Source: Candidatus Electrothrix rattekaaiensis | Lineage (GTDB): Bacteria; Desulfobacterota; Desulfobulbia; Desulfobulbales; Desulfobulbaceae | Reading direction: 5' to 3' | Length of the DNA stretch: 64,000 bases | NCBI GenBank assembly: GCA_032595675.1 | Contig: JAVQMD010000001.1 | Span: 1,272,640 to 1,336,639 of the forward strand | Part shown: piece after piece, positions 48,990 to 57,003 of the stretch | Position numbering within the stretch: the stretch's first letter is position 1 | How the letters are laid out: the number at the start of each line of letters is the position of its first letter | Notes under the pieces: generated by a model | Databases searched by the model: none | Told to the model about the DNA's origin: nothing | Seen by the model: only the letters and a program-made list of their open reading frames with translations | Position numbers and translations under genes: made by a program

Positions 48990-50301
48990 CAATAAGTCCT
49001 CCTAACAATAGCTGCCGAGCTGTTCCTACAAGATACAGTGAACCGGCAATACAGATCAGATCTTGGTGGCCTGCGAGGATGCGGGCCTGTTGCAGAGCAG
49101 CTGGCACGGCTTCTTTGCAAACTACCTTTTGATGCATTGCAGAGGGCAGGCTACCTTTGAGCTGACTGGTTCGAGCCGAGCGTTCTGAATCTGGTCGGGT
49201 AAATATAATAATATCTGCCTTTGGCGCGATATCGCGCAGGGTTGTGCGCAGGTCTTTATCGTTCATCGCCCCCCAAACCAAGATGAGACGATTGCGGGAA
49301 AAATCGCGCAGAGCATGTTTCAGGGCTTTCACTCCGGCCGGGTTATGGGCTCCGTCGAGAAGAAAGTTCCATCCTTCGCTTTTTTCGTCGACCTGTTCGC
49401 CTTCTTTATTCAGGCGAAAGAGTTCCAGACGACCAGGCCAAAATGTCTGTCGTAGCCCGGTACGAAGCTGCTCTTCTGTGACTGTCCAGCCCTGTTGGCG
49501 CAGGAGTTGGGCAGCGGCAATGGCCAGCGAGGCGTTGGCGACCTGATAATTACCGCGTAAGCTCATCGGCAGGTCCACCAGTACCTGACCGTCCAAGCCA
49601 TGATATTCCCAAAAATTTTTATTTTCCTTTGAGAAAGAACCATTGAATTCCCGACCAAAGAGAAAGAGCGGTGCCTTGCGCTCATCACAGGTTCTGCGGA
49701 TGACCATGCCGGAGTCGTCGTCCGCTACCCCTGAGACCACCGGAACGCCTTGTTTGATGATACCTGCTTTTTCAGTAGACACTTTAGCTAACGTAGTGCC
49801 CAAATACTGTTCATGGTCCATGCTCACATTGGTGATGAGGGAAAGCAGGGGCGTGACTATATTAGTGGCGTCTAGGCGACCGCCCATGCCCACTTCCAGA
49901 ATGGCGCAATCCACCTTTTGCTCGGCAAACCAGAGCAGGGCCAAAGTGGTGGTGCATTCAAAATAGGTGATCTGACCACCGTCAAGCACCGCCTGGATTT
50001 TACTGATCAGACGGGCGAAATCTTCCTTGCTGATGTAGTTGTTGCCGATTCGAAAGCGTTCCCGCACTGAGCTGAGATGGGGCGAGGTGTAAAAACCGGC
50101 TTGGTAACCGGCAGCAGTGAGAATGGAACAGAGCGTTGCGCCCACCGAACCTTTGCCGTTGGTGCCGCCGACGTGGATGCATTGTAGGTCGCGGTGCGGA
50201 TTGCCCAGTCGTTCTAAAAAACGATTCATGGAATCCAAGCCCAGTTTGATCTTGAAGAACTGGAGCTGGTCCAGGAATTCCCATGCCTCTTGGTAGTTCA
50301 T
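48979..50301 (-). CDS. folC: Bifunctional folylpolyglutamate synthase / dihydrofolate synthase
   Basis: This is a 440-residue Mur-ligase-like enzyme that adds glutamate to dihydropteroate and to folates. The P-loop is VGGTNGKGSVGATL, followed by TSPHLSSVRERFRIG, TTTLALLWFAE, EVGMGGRLDATN, ITNVSMDHEQYLG, LRGNYQVANA and the C-terminal LDGAHNPAG. Length and motifs are normal. It may share a transcript with the AIPR gene, which ends 21 bp upstream. Confidence 0.96.
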   Translation of the reverse strand: MNYQEAWEFLDQLQFFKIKLGLDSMNRFLERLGNPHRDLQCIHVGGTNGKGSVGATLCSILTAAGYQAGFYTSPHLSSVRERFRIGNNYISKEDFARLISKIQAVLDGGQITYFECTTTLALLWFAEQKVDCAILEVGMGGRLDATNIVTPLLSLITNVSMDHEQYLGTTLAKVSTEKAGIIKQGVPVVSGVADDDSGMVIRRTCDERKAPLFLFGREFNGSFSKENKNFWEYHGLDGQVLVDLPMSLRGNYQVANASLAIAAAQLLRQQGWTVTEEQLRTGLRQTFWPGRLELFRLNKEGEQVDEKSEGWNFLLDGAHNPAGVKALKHALRDFSRNRLILVWGAMNDKDLRTTLRDIAPKADIIIFTRPDSERSARTSQLKGSLPSAMHQKVVCKEAVPAALQQARILAGHQDLICIAGSLYLVGTARQLLLGGLIDDE

Positions 50302-50322
50302 AGGTGTTTCGTTAAAAAAGGT

Positions 50323-51999
50323 TCAGCGGTTAAGGACTTCGAGCAGGTCTCCCCGACGGAATGCCGCAGCCAGCCGTTGGAGAGAAACGGTTTCGTCATC
50401 TAAAGCAAGTATTGCAAGAGCCTGTTTTAATCGAACCATTGATTTTCGATACAAAGCAGACTTATGCAGTTCAAGATATTCTTTTACTGGGACAAAATTT
50501 CGATGATCCAGTTTTTCCATCGTGACCACCCCGCTTTCCTCCAAAAGATATCTTCCCAGTATCATCGCTAGAAAATGAGTGGCATAAGAAAGAAACCTGG
50601 GAGTCTCGTCAGTACCGGCCTGACGCTTTCGCTCGCTGTCCACAGAGCGAAAAACAAGGACCGCCAGCACAAGTTGAGCGGCATTAAGCTGGTCATTGAA
50701 AATTATCTCGTAATATTTACCGAAAAGTTCCTTGCCATGAAACTTTGCCAGATGCGGTTTTCTCCGCCAGACTGTCAAAACAGCGTTGGCCGCAACACTG
50801 ACCGGAATAGCCTGCGAAGAACCGGAGGAAGTATCACGTTTTCGTTTATACTGCCACCCTAAACCGGCAACCGCCTCTTCGAGTCTTTTTTGTAAGGGAT
50901 CGTTTGAGCGCAGATCCCTCAGGTCAACCGGATTCTGGCTGTTGGTGGCATAGGTGATTTCGTGAACAAGATCTTCATCCTTCTCCCCCAGTTCATAGAG
51001 CCTGACCAGAACAAAGGCATTGTCATAGCTGTCAGGGTGTCGGGTTAAGGTCTCTTTAATGGTCATGCAGGTCTGGCCGCCATTGATAACCTGCAACTCT
51101 TCGATTTGAACGGCATAGTTTTCTTCCTGCAAGGCACTGTGGCGAAATTTGGTGCAGGTCATGGTGACGCCGTTATTATAAAAATAAAAGTTTTGGCGTC
51201 GTTCCGCATGAAGTAGGGTGTCCTTGATGCCCTCATTGACCCGATTTTTATGGAGGCCGAGGTAGCGGCGGATATTACGTTCCAATAGGCGTTCTCCGTG
51301 TTCCTCAAAGAGTGTTTTGATCGCTTGGACCGGTAGCTTACCGATGAGAACCCGACGAAAATTGAATGCTTCAACAACCGCCTTGCCGAAGAGATTTATT
51401 GTTGCCTTGACTGGTTTTTGCGCCTGAGAAAGTTCAACCAGTTTCTCGTGATTTACATGCTGCCAGATAACTTGTTTGCCAAAGCCTGCGGCATCAATTT
51501 TCTCCTGGGCATCCTGGGTCCAGTACTTGCCGTTATTGCAGAGAAATACTCGGACTGTCGGAATGTTACCGTCCCGGACCAGAGAACGGATTTCTTCAAC
51601 CCTGAGCAGGAGGATGTTTCGCAGGGAGACCGCCTTGTCAGGATCAAAAATAGAACTGATGGCATGAAGCATCTTTATGACGGCATTTTCTTCGAAATTG
51701 GAGGCTCCGTCCAGTTTTCGCCGGTACTTGGATTGAAACAGGGACACAGTAAACTCACCGTCCTGAATATCACTGACATGCATGGCGTCAATCCCGCCGT
51801 CATTTCCGCCTTCGGTGATATATTCGAGGGCTTCAGAAAAATCAATATCAAGCACGGCCTTGACGCAGAGCAGGGTGAAGGCGGCGGACCGCAGTCGTTC
51901 GGGGTCAAGTTTCCTACCGATCTGCTCCTCCAGTTCCGTATGGAAATCCTCCGCGATTTTGTCGGTCCGTTGGTCAATAATGCTCAAACTGATATTCAT
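50323..51999 (-). CDS. AIPR-family protein (abortive-infection phage resistance)
   Basis: This is a 558-residue protein. The N-terminal part has a restriction-like nuclease pattern (GGNDGGIDAMHV...SLFQSKYRR; Asp then Gln-x-Lys). The central AIPR domain is RYLGLHKNRVNEGIKDTL, FYFYNNGVTMTC and LQVINGGQTCMTI, followed by YATNSQNPVDLRDLRSND. The family is found in abortive-infection plasmid systems against phage. Here it is a single gene upstream of folC on the same strand, with no partner seen. The C-terminal third is helical and unassigned. Confidence 0.9.
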   Translation of the reverse strand: MNISLSIIDQRTDKIAEDFHTELEEQIGRKLDPERLRSAAFTLLCVKAVLDIDFSEALEYITEGGNDGGIDAMHVSDIQDGEFTVSLFQSKYRRKLDGASNFEENAVIKMLHAISSIFDPDKAVSLRNILLLRVEEIRSLVRDGNIPTVRVFLCNNGKYWTQDAQEKIDAAGFGKQVIWQHVNHEKLVELSQAQKPVKATINLFGKAVVEAFNFRRVLIGKLPVQAIKTLFEEHGERLLERNIRRYLGLHKNRVNEGIKDTLLHAERRQNFYFYNNGVTMTCTKFRHSALQEENYAVQIEELQVINGGQTCMTIKETLTRHPDSYDNAFVLVRLYELGEKDEDLVHEITYATNSQNPVDLRDLRSNDPLQKRLEEAVAGLGWQYKRKRDTSSGSSQAIPVSVAANAVLTVWRRKPHLAKFHGKELFGKYYEIIFNDQLNAAQLVLAVLVFRSVDSERKRQAGTDETPRFLSYATHFLAMILGRYLLEESGVVTMEKLDHRNFVPVKEYLELHKSALYRKSMVRLKQALAILALDDETVSLQRLAAAFRRGDLLEVLNR

Positions 52000-52245
52000 A
52001 TCTGATGGTTTCGGAAATTTAATCTGTTCGAATCGAGAAAAAGGGCATGTTGGCTTCGGCCTTCACTGTCCAGATAGTGACGACGACTATAATATGTACA
52101 TCATAAATTGCCAACAGGGAAGGATGTTGCTGTCTCGGGATAATACGGTATAATGCCAAGGCAACACGTTAATGTATGCAAATTATTGCAGGAGAAGCCC
52201 TTGTGCTTTTTCCTGCCTGATAAAACTTACAAAGGAGAGCCTACC

Positions 52246-52563
52246 ATGACGCACGAAATGACGGTGAAAAAGCTGCCCGAGATCGCAGAGTATCAGGAAG
52301 GGTCGGTGGTCAGCACGACGATCATCAATAAGCTGACTGGGACGGTCACGCTGTTTGCCTTTGATAAGGATCAGGGCCTGAGTGAGCATACAGCGGCCTA
52401 TGATGCTCTGGTGCAGATTCTTGACGGAGAGGCAGAGATCATGGTTGCGGGGAAGCTTTTTCAGCTGGGGGAGGGTGAGATGCTGATTATGCCTGCAAAT
52501 GAGCCGCATGCTCTGCGGGCGGTTACCCGGTTTAAGATGATGTTGACGATGATTAAGTCATAG
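52246..52563 (+). CDS. Small cupin-domain protein
   Basis: This is a 105-residue single-domain cupin. The start follows AAAGGAGAG; the longer frame from 52153 lacks support. The beta-barrel motifs are LSEHTAAYDALVQILDGEAEIMVAG and LGEGEMLIMPANEPHALRAV, with His and Glu positions suitable for a metal. No substrate or partner is evident. It stands alone between AIPR (divergent) and the HipA-like gene. Confidence 0.9.
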   Translation: MTHEMTVKKLPEIAEYQEGSVVSTTIINKLTGTVTLFAFDKDQGLSEHTAAYDALVQILDGEAEIMVAGKLFQLGEGEMLIMPANEPHALRAVTRFKMMLTMIKS

Positions 52564-52659
52564 AGCATATAGCATGAGTAATCAAGGAGATCCTTGCATT
52601 TTCCATATTACCTCTTGATTACCTCTTGATGCATCCGCAGTTTGAGCAGGAGTTCCTCT

Positions 52660-53862
52660 TTGATTCGCACTGATTTTCCGCAATTCGCTAAAAAGATTCC
52701 CTTGTTCACTGTTGACAGCAAGGGGAAAGGCGTACAGGTCGCAACGGTTTATCCGCAGGCGGATGGCGGGGTTCGTGTGGAACCGGAGCATTCGGCTGAT
52801 GCCCAATCCTCCTGCCTGCTCGGTGAAAGCGGCACAGGGTGTTATGAAGATCTGCCGTGGTTCCTTGATGACCTGCGTCCTCAGGGATTCCTGGGAAAAA
52901 AGATCGTTCAGGAACTGACTAAAAACGGCGGCTATCCACCTGACCCGAGATACTGGCGGAGCAGTCATCTGCTTTGTTTTCTCCTGGAGCACGGGGCTGA
53001 TCTTCCCGGCAACCTGCTCCTTGGCGAGCAGGCTGTTGAATCCTTTTATACACTCCGATGGCAGAAAGCTGTACAGGAGCAGTATGCCAAAGCCGCCCGA
53101 GATATTCTGATCGGCCCGGTGTACGGCTCTTCCGCTGGCGGCGAGCAGCCAAAATTTACAGCGTTTATAAAGAATAACCATGTTATTGTTAAGTTTTCCC
53201 CTAAAGGTGACTTCCCAGCGGCACAGCGATGGAAAGACCTGCTGGTGGCTGAACATCTTGCCCTGTGTCTTCTTGCTGAAACAGGTATTGCGGTCGCGGA
53301 ATCAGTAATCTTGCACGATCAGGACAGGATCTTTCTGGAAAGCAGGCGTTTTGACCGAGTTGCGTTGCAGGGCAGAAAAGCGGCAATATCTCTGCGAGCT
53401 GTGGATGCGGAGTTTGCAGGTGTGGGACAGAACTGGGCTCAGGTGGCTGCTGCCTTGCTTGCCGAGAATCGACTTGATCCGACAAGCGCAGAGCAGATGG
53501 CTTTTCTCTGGACCTTTGGCCAATGGATCGGTAACGATGATATGCATCTGGGCAATCTCAGTCTTGCCCCTGCGGATTCATTCCTGTCAGCGCATTTTTC
53601 CCTCTGCCCGGTCTATGATATGCTGCCCATGCTCTATGCGCCGATCCGGGACGAGCTGGTTGAACGACCTTGGCGACCTCCGGCAGCGTATGAGGGTAAC
53701 AACAAAGCTTGGTTAAAAAGCGGACAAGCCGCTGCACGATTCTGGCAACGGGTGATCCAGGATGATCGGATCTCCAAGCCCTTTAAGGATATTGCCGTTG
53801 CGCGGATGCGGGAAATTGCGTCTTTGCTTGTCGCCGATTTTAGGGCGAAGAGTCCTCGCTGA
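52660..53862 (+). CDS. HipA-like Ser/Thr kinase (YjjJ type) without HTH
   Basis: This is a 400-residue protein. The start is a TTG (MIRTDFPQ) seven bases after AGCAGGAG; an in-frame stop at 52627 rules out more than ten extra residues. It has the HipA fold: a glycine-rich loop SSAGGEQPKF, VKFSPKG, FLESRRFDR, then the catalytic GNDDMHLGNLSL and PVYDMLPMLYAP. The sequence is closest to YjjJ-like HipA homologues, which normally carry an N-terminal helix-turn-helix; here that part is absent. No HipB gene is adjacent. It may be 5'-truncated or rely on a distant regulator. Confidence 0.85.
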   Translation: MIRTDFPQFAKKIPLFTVDSKGKGVQVATVYPQADGGVRVEPEHSADAQSSCLLGESGTGCYEDLPWFLDDLRPQGFLGKKIVQELTKNGGYPPDPRYWRSSHLLCFLLEHGADLPGNLLLGEQAVESFYTLRWQKAVQEQYAKAARDILIGPVYGSSAGGEQPKFTAFIKNNHVIVKFSPKGDFPAAQRWKDLLVAEHLALCLLAETGIAVAESVILHDQDRIFLESRRFDRVALQGRKAAISLRAVDAEFAGVGQNWAQVAAALLAENRLDPTSAEQMAFLWTFGQWIGNDDMHLGNLSLAPADSFLSAHFSLCPVYDMLPMLYAPIRDELVERPWRPPAAYEGNNKAWLKSGQAAARFWQRVIQDDRISKPFKDIAVARMREIASLLVADFRAKSPR

Positions 53863-53941
53863 TTTTCCAGACAGTTCCATGCGGTTTTCTCTCATGGTTT
53901 TCTCTCATTATATTCCCCTGAAGAGGTGCTCTTCTTCATAT

Positions 53942-54529
53942 TCAGTCCTCCTGAAAAATCTCGGTCAGCTGTATCTCCAGCCCGCCAAATAGGGGCGAAC
54001 CGAGCACGTCCTCCCGATCAAAAATCTCCGCCCTGGTGTATCGCCCGTCTTTATCAGGCCGGTAGACCATGACTGTCCGGTCAGCGGGATGAAACAGCCA
54101 GTATTCGCGGACCCCGTGTTGTTCATAGAGGGCTCTCTTGACCTTGAGATCCTTGGCCGCTGTGGAGGGTGAAAGGATTTCGACAACAAGATCGGGCGCA
54201 CCGACACAGCCGCGTTCATTAAGTTTTTTCCGATCACAGATCACGGAGATATCCGGTTGCACAACCGTGGTGACGGCACGGTCCTCCGCACTATCCTCTT
54301 CAGGCAGGCGGACATCAAAGGGTGCGGGGTAGACCTCGCATCCACTGTTTTTCAGATGCCCGTATAAAACATGAAGAAGCCTGACAAGCACTCTCTGATG
54401 GGATCGTGAAGGAGCCGGTGACATATTCCATGCCTCCCCATTGATCAGTTCCCACCGTTCTTGATCATCCCAGGAAAGGTAATCCGCATAGGTGTATTCC
54501 GCTTCATACGTCGTTTGAGGTAGCGTCAT
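53942..54529 (-). CDS. Uma2-family (DUF820) PD-(D/E)XK nuclease
   Basis: This is a 195-residue protein starting at MTLPQTTYEAEYTYADYL after GGAGCATTATC. Uma2 features are WELINGEAWNMSPAPSRSHQ, VVQPDISVICD and GAPDLVVEILSPST (Asp, Glu core), KRALYEQHGVREYWLFHP. The family is very abundant in cyanobacteria and other filamentous bacteria. It is predicted as a nuclease of unknown role. It stands alone. Confidence 0.93.
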   Translation of the reverse strand: MTLPQTTYEAEYTYADYLSWDDQERWELINGEAWNMSPAPSRSHQRVLVRLLHVLYGHLKNSGCEVYPAPFDVRLPEEDSAEDRAVTTVVQPDISVICDRKKLNERGCVGAPDLVVEILSPSTAAKDLKVKRALYEQHGVREYWLFHPADRTVMVYRPDKDGRYTRAEIFDREDVLGSPLFGGLEIQLTEIFQED

Positions 54530-54616
54530 GATAATGCTCCGAAGTTTTGTCCGTGTTTGATCCAATCAGACCTACGCAACTACAAACCAGAACACAGAGT
54601 TTTAAGTAGTTTATTG

Positions 54617-54636
54617 TCCCGTCCCAAGGGGCGGGA
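54617..54636. repeat. CCCGTCCC-AAGG type hairpin
   Basis: TCCCGTCCC, AA and GGGGCGGGA form a short imperfect hairpin just downstream of the AAA-nuclease gene stop. It resembles the hairpin at 24519-24537 (CCCCGTCC-AAG-GGACGGGG). It lacks a T tract. Confidence 0.5.
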
Positions 54637-54650
54637 TGGAGGTTTGCCAC

Positions 54651-56186
54651 TTATAATGCTTCCGCTTTATATTTCAGTATGTTGCGTTCAGTAAAATCAA
54701 TCTGAAGGCCGACAAGAACCACCTGTTTGTTTTTATATGGTCCGGCATAATTTTTCTCAATAATCTGTTCAATGGCTCTTTGTGAAGAATCTGTTTTCAG
54801 CTCAAAAATATAGACGTTATCTTTGAACCGGAGAGAAAGATCAAGGCGTCCTTTATTGCCTAGGCGTTCCGGTGATGCATCAAAGCCCGCAGCCTGAAGA
54901 TACATCAACAAAACAGCAGAATAAAAATGTTCTGTTTTATTGGAATCGAAATGCACGTATGGCACTGACGAGTAGATTATTTTAAATTGTGCTATAATCT
55001 TATCAATATTCTGTTCTGCCAGAGCCTTTCGAAGTCCTGCTTTCACGTCAAGAATATCAGCATCAGCAACTGAATACTGGGAATTTAAAATCAACTCGCA
55101 AAAGGAACGGCGCACCTCCGCATTGGGGAAATCAAGAACATAACTTTCCTCTGCACTCTTCTTTATCGTAAGATATCCTGCCTGAGTCAGAAAGCTTTCC
55201 GGTGCCGCACTGTCAATGTCTCTTTTGCTTAAAAATGAGGCTGACACCTTTACTTGCTCAAAATCTGTTATATCAAACTTTTTGTTTTCAGAGTAATGAA
55301 TGATAAATTCAGGTGATCCTGTTTCCATCCAATAAGGAATAAATTTGCCTTTATTTTTAAAAAATTTCAAAATGGAAAGAGGGTTGTAGACAAAATGCTC
55401 ACCGTCCCAGGAATAGCCGTTGTAATAATTAGCTAACTTTTTCCAGAACAAATCTTCTGTGAGTGCCAGTTCCTTTTTTACGAGTTCGACCTGCTCTGCA
55501 AAAACGTTTCGAATTTCCTTTTCTGTATAGCCAGCCAAAGAGGCATATTCGCTATCAAGGGTTATGTCTTCAAGATGATTCAGCGCACTAAATACACCGA
55601 TGTGACTGAACTTGGAGATCCCTGTAATAAAAACAAAACGAATATATTCCTCGTCAGCCTTGATGATCTTGTAGAATCCACGCAGCACCTCCTTTATTTC
55701 CAGCAGGTTCGGGTTGTTAAGATTATCAAGAATCGGCGTGTCATATTCATCAATGAGAACAACAACCCGTTTCGCTTTCCCGACCTTCCGGATGAGTCTT
55801 TTCAGGGCAATATCAGGGTAAATAGTCTCTCCTATCACTGCTTCGGCATCTTCAGCAGCATCGTAGATGAGTTCAAGCAATTTTTCAGAAATTATTTTGG
55901 GCGTTTTCCCGCTGACCTTACTCAGGTCCAACCGTATGACAGGATGGATCTGCTCAAAACCCCAATTATCATAGGCATAGGTATTTATAAAAAGTTCTTT
56001 GCTCCCCCTGAATAACTCCTTAAAGGTATTGACGATCAAGGATTTACCGAACCTGCGCGGTCGTGAAAGAAAAACGGGAGCACCGAAATCAATAAGTTGC
56101 AGCAAATATTTGGTTTTATCCACATAAATGCAGTTATCTTCAATAAGCCCTTTGAATTCCTGCTTACCGATAGGTAGCTTTTTCAT
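54651..56186 (-). CDS. AAA-ATPase-like / PD-(D/E)XK_9 protein
   Basis: This is a 511-residue protein starting behind AAGGA. MKKLPIGKQEFKGLIEDN and YVDKTKYL lead into Walker A FLSRPRRFGKSLIVNT (P-loop RRFGKS), VVVLIDEYDTPI (Walker B) and FITGISKF. The C-terminal nuclease-like domain has GRLDLSLRFKDNVYIFELKT (Asp, Glu-x-Lys) and GPYKNKQVVLVGLQID. This two-domain family is common in Bacteroidetes, Desulfobulbales and similar genomes, usually in many copies, with unknown function. Confidence 0.95.
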   Translation of the reverse strand: MKKLPIGKQEFKGLIEDNCIYVDKTKYLLQLIDFGAPVFLSRPRRFGKSLIVNTFKELFRGSKELFINTYAYDNWGFEQIHPVIRLDLSKVSGKTPKIISEKLLELIYDAAEDAEAVIGETIYPDIALKRLIRKVGKAKRVVVLIDEYDTPILDNLNNPNLLEIKEVLRGFYKIIKADEEYIRFVFITGISKFSHIGVFSALNHLEDITLDSEYASLAGYTEKEIRNVFAEQVELVKKELALTEDLFWKKLANYYNGYSWDGEHFVYNPLSILKFFKNKGKFIPYWMETGSPEFIIHYSENKKFDITDFEQVKVSASFLSKRDIDSAAPESFLTQAGYLTIKKSAEESYVLDFPNAEVRRSFCELILNSQYSVADADILDVKAGLRKALAEQNIDKIIAQFKIIYSSVPYVHFDSNKTEHFYSAVLLMYLQAAGFDASPERLGNKGRLDLSLRFKDNVYIFELKTDSSQRAIEQIIEKNYAGPYKNKQVVLVGLQIDFTERNILKYKAEAL

Positions 56187-56412
56187 TGATTAATCCTTTC
56201 CTCTGTTGCTCTCTCTTTTCAAATCTACCCGGCGACGCAATGTCTGCAACCGAATGAGGTGCTTGGTGCGGGAAGATTCAGGAAATTCTCATCGCATATT
56301 ACACGTTACGTATTATATTCAAAATGAGAAAATAATTCAATCACCTGAAAGCGGCGTGCATAAGTCGCTTGACGATACGTTGATTTGCCGTTTATTGTGT
56401 TGAGAAAGCTGT

Positions 56413-56538
56413 ATGAACACGGATATTGAGCGTCTGAGCATGATCAAAAAAATCATCAGGGTTACGGATGATCTTGCCGAGGTTGAGGCATCGTTGGAAT
56501 CTCCCGGTAAATCCGGGGAAGTCTCTGACAGAAGTTGA
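56413..56538 (+). CDS. Possible small antitoxin-like ORF (truncated)
   Basis: This 41-codon frame begins MNTDIERLSMIKKIIRV and ends in a Ser/Gly-rich tail. The N-terminus is reminiscent of short antitoxin-like proteins, but the match is weak and no ribosome site is clear (GAGAAAGCTGT before the ATG). It is followed by the minisatellite and may be a truncated gene. Confidence 0.3.
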   Translation: MNTDIERLSMIKKIIRVTDDLAEVEASLESPGKSGEVSDRS

Positions 56539-56559
56539 CACAGCGGGAGCTTTCCAGAT

Positions 56560-56880
56560 ACACACATATTCTTCATTTGAATAGAGCATTTACTCGTTTG
56601 TCAGGAGTGTTTACACGTCTGAATAGAACATCTACACGTTACTCAAGAGCAAACAGACGTGTGCTTGTAGCGTTTATACGTTTGAACAGAGTGTTCATAC
56701 GCCTGAGCAGAGCGTTTACACGTTGCGCGGAAGCATTCATACGTTTGACAAGAGCGTTTACTCGTTTGTCGAGAGTGTTTGCACGTCTGAATGGAGCATT
56801 TATATGTTGCGCAAGAGCGTTGCGATGTGTGTTGGGAGCTTTCATACGTTTGCATGGAGCATTCAGATGTATAAAAGCTG
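56560..56880. repeat. 21-bp minisatellite upstream of the ROCO gene
   Basis: About fifteen degenerate 21-bp units of the form GAGCGTTTACACGTTTGAA-NN fill this stretch. Frames are open on both strands because the period is a multiple of three: the plus strand gives RAFTRLS heptads and the minus strand gives NALVKRM heptads. I see no start or ribosome site that favours either. It leads directly into the ROCO gene region and has the same period as the array at 34.2 kb. Confidence 0.8.
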
Positions 56881-57003
56881 TTGAGGGATGAGTGAAACAA
56901 GGCGGTAGATGTTGTTCAATATGATCAGGACGATTCGTGGGTTGTTTTTGGGGTAGGGTTGGTGGAAGAGGCGGGTGTGAAGGGTAAGGGAAAGGTGGGC
57001 AAT

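Noticed and set aside
51729-51739. TGGATTGAAAC, identical to the 3' handle of the type I-C repeat
   Set aside because: It lies inside the AIPR coding sequence on the opposite strand, with no preceding GTCGCCCC stem and no spacer structure; chance match.
56535-56891. 118-codon ORF over the minisatellite
   Set aside because: Both strands are open because of the 21-bp period, and no start signal favours a protein; kept as a repeat only.
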